Positions 37,453 through 45,383 of a DNA stretch of 64,000 bases are shown piece after piece. Under the pieces are notes generated by a model that saw only the letters and a program-made list of their open reading frames with translations, ran no database searches and was not told the origin of the DNA. Within the stretch, counting starts at the first letter, position 1. Every line of letters begins with the position of its first letter. This DNA comes from Pseudomonas marvdashtae. Its GTDB lineage: Bacteria; Pseudomonadota; Gammaproteobacteria; Pseudomonadales; Pseudomonadaceae. Made by a program: the position numbers and the translations under genes. The stretch covers positions 2,758,001 through 2,822,000 of the forward strand of contig NZ_JABWQX020000001.1 of NCBI RefSeq assembly GCF_014268655.2, given 5' to 3'.

Positions 37453-38396
37453 TTCGCCAGGCACCGTCGCCCCAAGCCCGTGAAATCGCCCGGGCGGCGG
37501 CCCGTTGGTTGGCGAAGATCGAATCGGGCGAGGAGGGGGTCGATCACGCTGCGCTGCAACGCTGGCGCGAAAGCGACGCCAAGCACGAGGCTGCCTGGCA
37601 AAAAGCCCAGCGCTTGCGCCAACGATTCACCGAGGTTCCGCCTTCGCTGGGCATGGCAACGCTCGATCGCCCCGCATTGGCACGCCGCGCCGTGCTCAAG
37701 CGCGCCTTGGGCGTCGCCGCGGTGATGCCTGCCGCCTGGTTGCTGGGACGCCAATTGCCATTGGACGCCTGGCGTGCCGACCTGCACACCGCCACCGGCG
37801 AGCAACGTCGCTGGACGTTGGCCGATGGCAGCGCCTTGCAATTGAACACCGACAGCGCCGTGGACCTGGACCTTCGTGCGCGGCGCCTGGTGCTGGTACG
37901 CGGCGAAATCGCCCTCAAGGTTTCCGGCACCCAGCCATTGGCGGTGCAAACTCCCTACGGTGTCATCACGGTCAACCGAGGCGAAGCCTGTATCCGTCTG
38001 GAGGAGTTGACCTGCCAAGTGTCGGTACTCAGCGGTTCAGTCCAAGTGCAGCCATTGCACGGGCCAACGCTGGGGCTGGAGCAAGGCCAACAGGTCCATT
38101 TCCAAACCGCCGGCGTGGGCTCGACCAGCGGTTTCGACGTCATGCAGATGGGCTGGCGTGACGGGGTGCTGACGGCACAGAACCAGCCGCTGGGCGACTT
38201 CCTTCGAGAGCTGGACCGCTATCGCCCGGGCGTGTTGCGCTGGGACCAGGACTTGGAGTCGCTTCGGGTGACCGGCAGTTTCCGCCTGGAAAACACCGAT
38301 CGCATCCTCGCGTTGCTCTCGGCCAGCTTGCCCTTGCAAGTGCAGATGCGCACTCGCTACTGGGTCACCGTGACCCGGCGCAAAAATATCGCCTGA
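37449..38396 (+). CDS. FecR-family anti-sigma/sigma regulator
   Basis: The start is uncertain: a TTG at 37449 overlaps the sigma-factor stop as TTGA, and another TTG lies at 37431; no ATG fits. The ~315-residue protein has an N-terminal cytoplasmic DUF4880-like part (REIARAAARWLAKIESGEEG; HAALQRWRESDAKHEAAW). It also has a hydrophobic segment near residue 85-105 (LGVAAVMPAAWLLG) and the periplasmic FecR domain (TATGEQRRWTLADGSALQLN; YGVITVNRGEACIRLEE). It relays the receptor's signal to the ECF sigma factor across the inner membrane. Confidence 0.9.
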   Translation: MIRQAPSPQAREIARAAARWLAKIESGEEGVDHAALQRWRESDAKHEAAWQKAQRLRQRFTEVPPSLGMATLDRPALARRAVLKRALGVAAVMPAAWLLGRQLPLDAWRADLHTATGEQRRWTLADGSALQLNTDSAVDLDLRARRLVLVRGEIALKVSGTQPLAVQTPYGVITVNRGEACIRLEELTCQVSVLSGSVQVQPLHGPTLGLEQGQQVHFQTAGVGSTSGFDVMQMGWRDGVLTAQNQPLGDFLRELDRYRPGVLRWDQDLESLRVTGSFRLENTDRILALLSASLPLQVQMRTRYWVTVTRRKNIA

Positions 38397-38463
38397 TGCC
38401 TGTCCCCTTTTTTTGTCTCGCTTGTCATCCATGGCAACTGAACAAAAACGAGAGCGCTCTTCA

Positions 38464-40887
38464 ATGTCCGCAGTACTACCTTCGCAGTTGCGCCTGGCCA
38501 CGGCTGGCCGGCGTTCGTTGTTGAACCTGGGCCTCATGCTGAGCCTGAGCGCCAGTCCACTTTTCAGCTCATCCAGCCTGGCCGAAGACAACGCCCGGCG
38601 CAGCTATCAGGTTCCGGCCGGCAGTCTCAGCGCCGCGCTGACCCGGTTCGCCGGGCTGGCGGGGGTCAATCTCTCCGTGGACCCGGCTTTGGTGAGCGGG
38701 CGCGACAGCGCCGGGCTGGCTGGCGAATATGGTGTAGAGGAGGGCTTTGCCCGCTTGCTGCAAGGTTCCGGGTTGCAACTGCAACCGGTTGGTGAGCAGG
38801 CATATACGCTCATGCCAGCGCCGCAGGGCAATAGTCTGCAATTGGCGCCGACCTCGATTCTTGGCACCACCGATGCTTCGCAAGGCGAGCCGTACGCAGG
38901 CGGGCAAGTGGCGCGTCGTGGTTCCCAGGGTTTGCTTGGGTCGCGAGACTTCATGGAAACGCCGTTCAGCATGACCACCTACACCGGTGAAACGGTCAAG
39001 AACCTGCAAGCGCGGACCTTGGGCGATCTGGTCGCCAGCGATCCCTCTGTGCGCGCCACCAACCCGGCGGGTGGCCGCTTTGAGCAATTCTCTATCCGGG
39101 GGTTGAGCCTGTTCAACAGTGACGTGGCCTATAACGGTCTCTACGGCGTGCTGCCGACCTACACGATCGACATGGAAATGGCCGATCGCGTCGACATCCT
39201 CAAAGGCCCGACCCAGCTGATCAACGGCATCTCGCCGCGCGGCGGCGTCGGCGGCGGAATCAACGTGGTGTCCAAGCGCGCCACCGACAAGCCCATCACC
39301 TCCGTCACGGGCAGCTACGCCTCCGACAACCAACCCGGCGCGGCCGTGGACGTCGGCCGACGGTTTGGCGAGGACAACCAGTTTGGTGTGCGTTTCAACG
39401 GTGTGAAACAGTCCGGCGACACAGATTGGGACCATCAGAGCGTCGACCGCCAGATGGCCGTGCTGGGCCTGGACTTTCGCGGCGAACGCCTGCGACTCTC
39501 AACGGACATCGGGCACACCGAGCGCGAAACCGACGCGCCGCAGGAACGCGTCCAGGTGGCCGCCGCCGCGCCGGTCCCCCGCGCCAGTGATGTCAGTCGC
39601 AACTATGCGCAGCATTGGACCAAGGCGCGCACCGAGGACACCTTCGGCGCGGTGAACGCCGAATACGATCTCAACGATTCGGTCATGCTCTACGGCGGTG
39701 CCGGGGCACGCAAGAGCAATCACGACTTCCTGCGACACAACGTGGTGGTCAGCAATGCCGCTGGCGATTTTGCCGTATCGCCCCGTGATTTCACCCGGGA
39801 CGAAAACGTCCGCACGGCCAACGCGGGGGTGCGCAACTGGTTCCAGACCGGCCCGGTGAGCCATGAGCTCAACCTGGCCGCCAGCTACTTCTACATGGAC
39901 TTTGAAAACGGCGGCGCCCGCTACGCCAACGGCCGCAGCAACCTCTACGATCCGGTGCAGACACCCAAGCCAAACATCCCCACGCGCCCGGATGCCAAGG
40001 TCTACACCGAGAACCACTTCAGCGGCGTGGCGCTGTCCGACACCTTGGGCTTCTTTGACGACCGGCTGTTGCTGACCCTAGGCGCACGCTGGCAGCGGGT
40101 GGAGGTCGACGACTGGTCCAACGGCGTCAAAGGCCCCACGGCCTACGACGAAGAAAAAATCTCGCCGTCAGGCGGCATCCTGTTCAAAGCCACCGACAAG
40201 CTGTCGCTGTATGCCAACTACATGGAAGGCCTGAGCCAGGGCAAGATCGCACCGACGTCTGCCGATAACAGCGACGAAATCTTCCCGCCGTTCATCAGCC
40301 GCCAGGTCGAGATTGGCGCCAAGTACGACGCCGGAGCCCTGGCGGTCACCGCCGCGGTGTTTCGGATCAAGCAGCCGGCCTACGCGACCGACGCCACGAC
40401 GAACGACTTTGGCCCGAACGGCAAGCGCGAAAACACCGGTGTTGAATTGAGCGTGTTCGGTGAGCCCATCAAAGGCGTGCGCCTGCTGGGTGGGGTGATG
40501 TATATCGACAGTAAGTTGACCGACACCACCAACCCCGCCTTCGATGGCAACCGGGCGCCGGCCACGCCGGAATATAACGTCAATTTGGGGGCTGAGTGGG
40601 ACGTGCCGACGGTGCAGGGTTTGACCTTGACCAGTCGGGGTATCTATTCCAGTTCGCAGTATCTGGATCCTTCCAATACCAAGGAGATTGACTCCTGGGA
40701 GCGGTTTGACGTGGGGGCGCGTTATGCCTTCAAGGTGGATGACAAGCGCATTACCTTGCGCGCCAATGTCGAGAACGTGGCGGATAAGCGGTATTGGAGT
40801 TCGGCGGGGGCTTCGGATGACAGTGAGCCGGGGTTGACGTTGGCTACGCCGCGGACTTATCTGGTATCGGCTACTGTGGATTTTTGA
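38464..40887 (+). CDS. TonB-dependent siderophore receptor with STN signalling domain
   Basis: The ATG at 38464 gives an 807-residue precursor with a signal peptide (LLNLGLMLSLSASPLFSSSS). Residues about 45-115 form a secretin/TonB short N-terminal (STN) domain (YQVPAGSLSAALTRFAGLAG; LVSGRDSAGLAGEYGVEEG), the part that contacts FecR-type proteins. The plug (FSIRGLSLFNSDVAYNGLYG; VDILKGPTQLINGI) and barrel follow, ending in aromatic ATVDF. It is the third gene of a Fur-controlled sigma/FecR/receptor set. The ligand is unknown; hydroxamate or xenosiderophores are typical of the family. Confidence 0.93.
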   Translation: MSAVLPSQLRLATAGRRSLLNLGLMLSLSASPLFSSSSLAEDNARRSYQVPAGSLSAALTRFAGLAGVNLSVDPALVSGRDSAGLAGEYGVEEGFARLLQGSGLQLQPVGEQAYTLMPAPQGNSLQLAPTSILGTTDASQGEPYAGGQVARRGSQGLLGSRDFMETPFSMTTYTGETVKNLQARTLGDLVASDPSVRATNPAGGRFEQFSIRGLSLFNSDVAYNGLYGVLPTYTIDMEMADRVDILKGPTQLINGISPRGGVGGGINVVSKRATDKPITSVTGSYASDNQPGAAVDVGRRFGEDNQFGVRFNGVKQSGDTDWDHQSVDRQMAVLGLDFRGERLRLSTDIGHTERETDAPQERVQVAAAAPVPRASDVSRNYAQHWTKARTEDTFGAVNAEYDLNDSVMLYGGAGARKSNHDFLRHNVVVSNAAGDFAVSPRDFTRDENVRTANAGVRNWFQTGPVSHELNLAASYFYMDFENGGARYANGRSNLYDPVQTPKPNIPTRPDAKVYTENHFSGVALSDTLGFFDDRLLLTLGARWQRVEVDDWSNGVKGPTAYDEEKISPSGGILFKATDKLSLYANYMEGLSQGKIAPTSADNSDEIFPPFISRQVEIGAKYDAGALAVTAAVFRIKQPAYATDATTNDFGPNGKRENTGVELSVFGEPIKGVRLLGGVMYIDSKLTDTTNPAFDGNRAPATPEYNVNLGAEWDVPTVQGLTLTSRGIYSSSQYLDPSNTKEIDSWERFDVGARYAFKVDDKRITLRANVENVADKRYWSSAGASDDSEPGLTLATPRTYLVSATVDF

Positions 40888-40915
40888 GGGCTTTTTGGTT
40901 TTTGGGTTGGTGTGT

Positions 40916-41007
40916 ATATCCGTTTTTTTGGTAACGGCTGCTAATGGTTTCGCTTTTACAGCGAGTCACTTTCGATAGAGCGTGTATGGACCGGACACAT
41001 GGTTGAC
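40916..41007. repeat. Left arm of an interrupted 188-bp palindrome
   Basis: This 92-bp arm is complementary to 42217-42308 at 89 of 92 positions (mismatches at 40922, 40941 and 41003). Without the intervening IS the two arms plus GGGT would form a single 188-bp palindrome. The arm contains TACAGCGAGTCACTTT, a phrase I associate with Pseudomonas intergenic repeats. Confidence 0.9.
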
Positions 41008-41011
41008 GGGT

Positions 41012-42212
41012 GTGCGGGGACATGGTGGACACTTTTCAGCGAGCTAATTCGCCGGAAAGCCATCATGCCTTGGACTACGAGAGACACCATGAGCCTGAAA
41101 GGAAGAGTTCGTTGCCTTAGCGCGGCAACCCGGTAGCAACAAACGTGAGCTGTGTCGACGATTCGGTATCAGTCCGCAAACGGCGTACAAGTGGCTCGAA
41201 CGCTACGAGGCGCAGGGGCAGCCTGGTCTGCAAGAGAAGTCCCGCAGGCCAGCGACCAGCCCCAAACTGACCGAGGCCGCTTTGGAGGCTCAAGTCATCG
41301 CACTTAGGCAGGCCCATCCGGCATGGGGCGGACGCACAATTAGCAGCCTGTTGGGCAAGCGCATCGCTGCCAGCACTGTGACCAACGTCTTGCACCGGCA
41401 TGGCCTGATCCAACCCTCTCAGAGGGACCAAGCCGCAACGCTGCGGTTTGAACACGACGCGCCTAATGATCTTTGGCAGATGGACTTCAAAGGGCATTTT
41501 GCGCTGCAACAAGGTCGTTGCCACCCCCTGACCCTGCTGGACGACCACTCTCGGTTCAGCCTAGCCATTCAGGCTTGTGGCAACGAACGGGGAGCCACAG
41601 TGAAGGAGAAGATGATCGACGTTTTCCAGCGCTATGGCTTGCCGGCTCGTATTAACGTCGATAACGGCCCACCCTGGGGTTCGCCCCGCAATCCAGGAGA
41701 AATTACAGAACTAAGTATCTGGCTGATTCGCTTAGGAATCCGGGTCAGCTTCAGCCGTCCTCGCCATCCCCAGACCAACGGAAAGATTGAGCGTTTTCAT
41801 CGCTCTCTAAAAGCGGAAGTGCTTGATGGGAGGCATTTTTCTACACTGATGGACGCTCAATCGGCCTTTGATCGATGGCGCGAAGTTTATAACTTGCAGC
41901 GTCCTCATCAGGCGCTGGGCTACAAAGTGCCTATGGACCGCTATCGCACCAGTCCTTGGGCGTATCCGCAGCAACTATCCGACTTCGAATATGGTCCGGA
42001 TGATGTATTGGCCAAGGTTTATCACAGTCGATTCCGCTTCCAGAAACGCTACTTCAGCATCGCTAAAGGACTGGTTGGACAGCACATCGCAATACGCCCT
42101 AACGCCGAAAGCGATGGCTTGTTTGACGTCTATTTCTGCCATCATTTTTTACGGACCTTCGACATCAACAACCCTGACTACGGCGCATAATGTGTCCACT
42201 ATGTCTCCGCAC
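41012..42212. mobile_element. IS481-family insertion sequence (1,201 bp)
   Basis: The ends GTGCGGGGACAT and, inverted, GTGCGGAGACAT extend into 21-bp terminal repeats with two mismatches. The element is flanked by a 4-bp direct repeat GGGT (41008-41011 and 42213-42216), taken as the target duplication. Because bases next to it also match, an 8-bp repeat ACGGGTGT is seen and the exact edge is ambiguous by a few bases. It encodes one frameshifted transposase. The insertion lies at the exact centre of a long palindrome. Confidence 0.88.
41065..42190 (+). pseudogene. IS481-family transposase, frameshifted
   Basis: The natural start MPWTTRDTMSLK at 41065 runs into a stop within 24 codons. Skipping one base at 41101/41102 restores EEFVALARQPGSNKRELCRR and the open frame to 42190. 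Restored, the protein of about 375 residues has an N-terminal HTH (RRFGISPQTAYKWLERYEAQ) and a DDE core: WQMDFKGH, VDNGPPWGS and NGKIERFHRSL. This order is typical of IS481 transposases, normally a single frame. The extra G therefore probably inactivates it, although a truncated product from an internal TTG (41282) could carry the whole DDE domain. Confidence 0.85.
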
Positions 42213-42216
42213 GGGT

Positions 42217-42308
42217 GTCAGCCATGTGTCCGGTCCATACACGCTCTATCGAAAGTGACTCGCTGTAAAAGCGAAACCATTACCAGCCGTTACCAAAAAA
42301 ATGGATAT
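42217..42308. repeat. Right arm of the interrupted palindrome
   Basis: This is the inverted partner of 40916-41007, equal in length, with three mismatches. Beyond it, bases to 42330 (AAAAAAAAGCCCAACC) weakly mirror the sequence before the left arm, so the original repeat may extend slightly further. Confidence 0.9.
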
Positions 42309-42330
42309 TCACGCAAAAAAAAGCCCAACC

Positions 42331-42732
42331 TCAACCACCACCAAACAAATCACGCGAATCCAACAACCGCCAAGCAATCTCAGGCCGCTTCTCCAACCCC
42401 CGCCGAATCGCCGCCGGAATTGACTGGCGAATCTTGCGGCACAGCCCAGGCTGCTCATCAAACTCGATCGCAATACCCCGCATGGTCCGCACCTCGTTAA
42501 AACCAGGCTCAACGGTCAAACGCACCCCCAGATTCTCAAACAGCCGCTGCTGCAACCGCTCCAGCTCATCCAGGCTCTCGATATTCTCCAACCGCTCAAG
42601 CAGACGCTTCTCCTCCTGACGATTCAGGCAAAGGATGCGCAAATCGCTGCCCGGCGTTTGCAGCAACGCATCACGCCCACAATCACAGACGCCAGGCGGG
42701 CAGGGGGGACGGATTGGCATCGACGCGGTCAT
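42331..42732 (-). CDS. Conserved hypothetical protein with Cys-rich N-terminus
   Basis: Two close ATGs (42732 and 42720) are possible; the first gives 133 residues. The N-terminus RPPCPPGVCDC holds three cysteines (C11, C16, C18) that could bind metal. The middle is a charged helix pair (RQEEKRLLERLENIESLDEL), and the end reads PEIAWRLLDSRDLFGGG. I believe similar proteins are widespread in Pseudomonas but know no function. The long frame extending upstream is not supported. It lies beside the IS palindrome, divergent from the M42 peptidase. Confidence 0.7.
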   Translation of the reverse strand: MTASMPIRPPCPPGVCDCGRDALLQTPGSDLRILCLNRQEEKRLLERLENIESLDELERLQQRLFENLGVRLTVEPGFNEVRTMRGIAIEFDEQPGLCRKIRQSIPAAIRRGLEKRPEIAWRLLDSRDLFGGG

Positions 42733-42978
42733 GGGCTTCACAAGGTCTGCAACACAACAAAATCGCCTTCGACGTAGGGGCGTTCCACGCAATGTGATGC
42801 TTGGCGCCGCGCCGGTCAACCCTCCCGCTAGGCCACTTGTCCGCACCTTGGCAGGCCCCGCTCGTCAGTTTCGTCACGATCCGATCAAATTTTTCAGCGC
42901 CAGGCGGGCTCAAGAAGACAGACACGTCGCGGCCCGCTTCGTCAGGCGCCGCGCCCGAAAAAAAGGAGACCTCATTCG

Positions 42979-44049
42979 ATGCAACCCAATCCGACCACCT
43001 TAGCGCTGCTGGAAGAACTGCTGATGGCCCGCGGGCCTGGCGGGCAAGAGCAGGAAGTGCGCGATATCTGCCTGCGCGAGCTCAAGCCGCACTGCGACGA
43101 GACCTGGGTCGATCCGGCCGGCAATGTCGTCGGCCTGATCAAGGGAGCCCGTCCGACCGCCAGGTCCAATTCGCCAATCAGGATCATGGCGCACCTGGAT
43201 GAGATCGCCATGCTGGTCAAGCGCATCGAGCCCGACGGCACCTTGCGGGTGGTGGCGCTGGGCGGTGCCAACCCGATCAATTTCGGGGTATGCCCGGTGG
43301 ACATTCTTGGCGACCGGGATTTCATTCCTGGCGTGCTGTCGTTCGGGTCGATGCACAGCACCGGCGAAACCCACCAGGGCGCGGATGTGCTGTCGGGCAA
43401 CGTCAATTGGGGCGACGTTCATGTCATCACCCGTTGTTCCAGTGAGCAATTGCAAGCGCACGGGGTGCGTCCCGGGACGCGGGTGGTGCTAAGCCAGCAT
43501 TGGCGCCAACCTTTCCGGGTCGGCGATGCCCTGGCCGCGCATTTCCTCGATGATCGCGCGCCCATGGTTGCCTCCATCCAGGCCGCCACGTTATTGGTCG
43601 CGCGCCGTCAAGAGCTGGCGAGAGACGTGTATTTCGCCTTCACGACGCAGGAAGAAGAGTCCAATGCCGGCGCGCTCTATGCTGCCAGCCATCTGCCTGG
43701 GGATGTCACGGTGGCGGTTGAGGTTGGGCCGGTAGTCGCGGAATACGCGACTCGCCTGAGCATCGATCCGATCATCAATACAGGCGACCAGAATGGCTGT
43801 TACAGCCGCGATGTCGTCGACCAGTTGTACCAGGCCGGCAAACGCTGCGGACTGACGCCGCAGCTCGCGCTGCTGGTGGATTTTGCCAGTGACGCCAGTG
43901 CAATCATGAGCAGCGGGATTTCAGCCCAAGGCGGTTGTATTGCGATTCCGACCGAGAACACCCACGGTTATGAACTGATCGTGGACGGCAGTATCGAGGC
44001 CTGCGCGGCGACGTTGCTGGAGTTTCTGCTCGATCGCGCAGGTGGCTGA
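42979..44049 (+). CDS. M42-family metallopeptidase
   Basis: This 356-residue protein shows the M42/M20-clan dizinc aminopeptidase motifs: IRIMAHLDEIAM (His72, Asp74), FLDDRAPM at the bridging Asp, TTQEEESNAGA with the catalytic Glu and metal Glu, VAVEVGP, and IPTENTHGYE with the last His. Members are cytosolic, often dodecameric, aminopeptidases or endoglucanase-like annotations. A good RBS (AGGAGA) supports the start. It has no same-strand partner; a hairpin follows 18 bases after the stop. Confidence 0.9.
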   Translation: MQPNPTTLALLEELLMARGPGGQEQEVRDICLRELKPHCDETWVDPAGNVVGLIKGARPTARSNSPIRIMAHLDEIAMLVKRIEPDGTLRVVALGGANPINFGVCPVDILGDRDFIPGVLSFGSMHSTGETHQGADVLSGNVNWGDVHVITRCSSEQLQAHGVRPGTRVVLSQHWRQPFRVGDALAAHFLDDRAPMVASIQAATLLVARRQELARDVYFAFTTQEEESNAGALYAASHLPGDVTVAVEVGPVVAEYATRLSIDPIINTGDQNGCYSRDVVDQLYQAGKRCGLTPQLALLVDFASDASAIMSSGISAQGGCIAIPTENTHGYELIVDGSIEACAATLLEFLLDRAGG

Positions 44050-44067
44050 CACGCCACCGAGCTGAGC

Positions 44068-44090
44068 GTGGGAGCAAGGTTTGCTCCCAC
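44068..44090. terminator. Hairpin between M42 peptidase and NTF2-like genes
   Basis: GTGGGAGCAA and TTGCTCCCAC form a perfect 10-bp stem around GGT between converging genes. It resembles short Pseudomonas REP variants and can act as a terminator, though no long T-run follows. Confidence 0.65.
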
Positions 44091-44101
44091 GGTCCAGGCC
44101 C

Positions 44102-44581
44102 TTACAACCCCAGCTCGGAGAGCCCTGGATGATCGTCCGGGCGACGTCCCAGCGGCCAGCGGAACTTTCGCTCGCTTTCCTTGATCGGCAAGTCGTTGAT
44201 GCAGGCGAAGCGGTTGGCCATCAAGCCGTTCTCGTCGAACTCCCAATTTTCATTGCCATAGGAGCGGAACCAGTTGCCCGAGTCGTCGTGCCATTCATAG
44301 GCATAACGTACGGCGATGCGGTTGTCGGTGAACGCCCAGAGTTCCTTGATGAGTCGGTAATCCAGCTCCTTGGCCCATTTGCGGGTCAGGAAAGCCTTGG
44401 CTTCTTCCCGGTTGTGAGCGAACTCGGCGCGGTTACGCCATTGCGTGTCGAGGGTGTAGGCCAGCGAAACCTTCTGCGGATCGCGAGAGTTCCAGCCGTC
44501 CTCGGCCAGGCGGACTTTTTGAGTGGCCGTTTCGCGGGTGAAAGGCGGCAGGGGCGGGCGAACTTCAGCAGAGGATGACAT
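44102..44581 (-). CDS. NTF2-like protein of the DUF1348 family
   Basis: This 159-residue protein ([60 protein letters not shown]) matches the DUF1348/NTF2-superfamily pattern, small cone-shaped proteins of mostly unknown function. GGAG lies eight bases before the ATG. It is downstream of a TetR gene on the same strand with a 109-bp gap, so it may be that repressor's target. No signal peptide is present. Confidence 0.85.
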   Translation of the reverse strand: MSSSAEVRPPLPPFTRETATQKVRLAEDGWNSRDPQKVSLAYTLDTQWRNRAEFAHNREEAKAFLTRKWAKELDYRLIKELWAFTDNRIAVRYAYEWHDDSGNWFRSYGNENWEFDENGLMANRFACINDLPIKESERKFRWPLGRRPDDHPGLSELGL

Positions 44582-44690
44582 GGCTTATCTCCAATAAGGA
44601 ATGATGAGTTGCACTACTGTTTTAACGGCGTGTTTTTACAGCGTGCTTTTACGGCGGTCCTACGAACGAACCTGCGGATACGCGTGTCGC

Positions 44691-45257
44691 TTATTGTCCA
44701 GCCAGCAAGGTTTTCAGGACGTCCTGCGCTTGATCGGCGGCGTCGTGATCGCCCATGACCAAGGCCAGGGTGATGGCGCCGTCGATCAGGATCAGCACCT
44801 GTCGGGCCAGTACCTGCGGTTGTTCGACGCCGTGGTCAACGCACAGGCGGGTGATGTAGTCGAGCAGTTTCTGCTTGTGCATCTTCGCCACCTGGCGGAC
44901 CGGGTCCTGCGGATCGCCGGTTTCGCCGCTGGTGTTGATGAAGGCGCAGCCGCGAAAGCCTTCGCTGGCGAACCAACCCTTGAGCACCGCAAACAGATTG
45001 AGCAACCGCGCAGCCGGCGTCGGCGCCTTGTCCACCTCGCTGCTGAACCAGTGCATCCAGCGTTCGTCACGGCGCTTGAGGGCCGCGACCACCAGGTCCT
45101 CCTTGTTGGCGAAGTAGCGGTAGATGCTTTTCCTGGAGACGCCGGCGGTTTTCACCAACAGATCCATGCCGGTGGCCGCGATGCCATTTCTGTAGATCAG
45201 CTTTTCGGCGACGTCGAGGATGATATCTCGTGTTTCATTGCCAGTGGTTTCATTCAT
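44691..45257 (-). CDS. TetR family transcriptional regulator
   Basis: Starting at 45257 gives 188 residues with the TetR HTH at about 10-55 (ILDVAEKLIYRNGIAATGMD; TAGVSRKSIYRYFANKEDLV) and a C-terminal TetR_C-like ligand domain (LLNLFAVLKGWFASEGFRGC). A perfect palindrome lies 13 bases upstream of this start, which argues against longer starts at 45287 or 45338 that would read through it. It likely autoregulates and may control the downstream DUF1348 gene. Confidence 0.88.
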   Translation of the reverse strand: MNETTGNETRDIILDVAEKLIYRNGIAATGMDLLVKTAGVSRKSIYRYFANKEDLVVAALKRRDERWMHWFSSEVDKAPTPAARLLNLFAVLKGWFASEGFRGCAFINTSGETGDPQDPVRQVAKMHKQKLLDYITRLCVDHGVEQPQVLARQVLILIDGAITLALVMGDHDAADQAQDVLKTLLAGQ

Positions 45258-45269
45258 GCCACAAACAGT

Positions 45270-45283
45270 AGAACGATCGTTCT
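45270..45283. promoter_or_regulatory. Probable TetR operator
   Basis: AGAACGATCGTTCT is a perfect 14-bp palindrome just upstream of the tetR start. It has the size and symmetry of a TetR-dimer site and may also influence the divergent pssA promoter 100 bp away. Confidence 0.6.
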
Positions 45284-45383
45284 TCATGGTCAAATAATTT
45301 TTTCGTGGGCACGCGGAGGCCCAAAACCCTCGCGTCATGGTGTAAGCTCATCGGTTCTTCGGATTCGACCTTTTGCGAGCCCT

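Noticed and set aside
41089..41130. Programmed -1 frameshift in the IS481 transposase
   Set aside because: Restoring the frame needs skipping one base (+1), not slipping back, and no slippery heptamer for -1 fits; a plain insertion is simpler.
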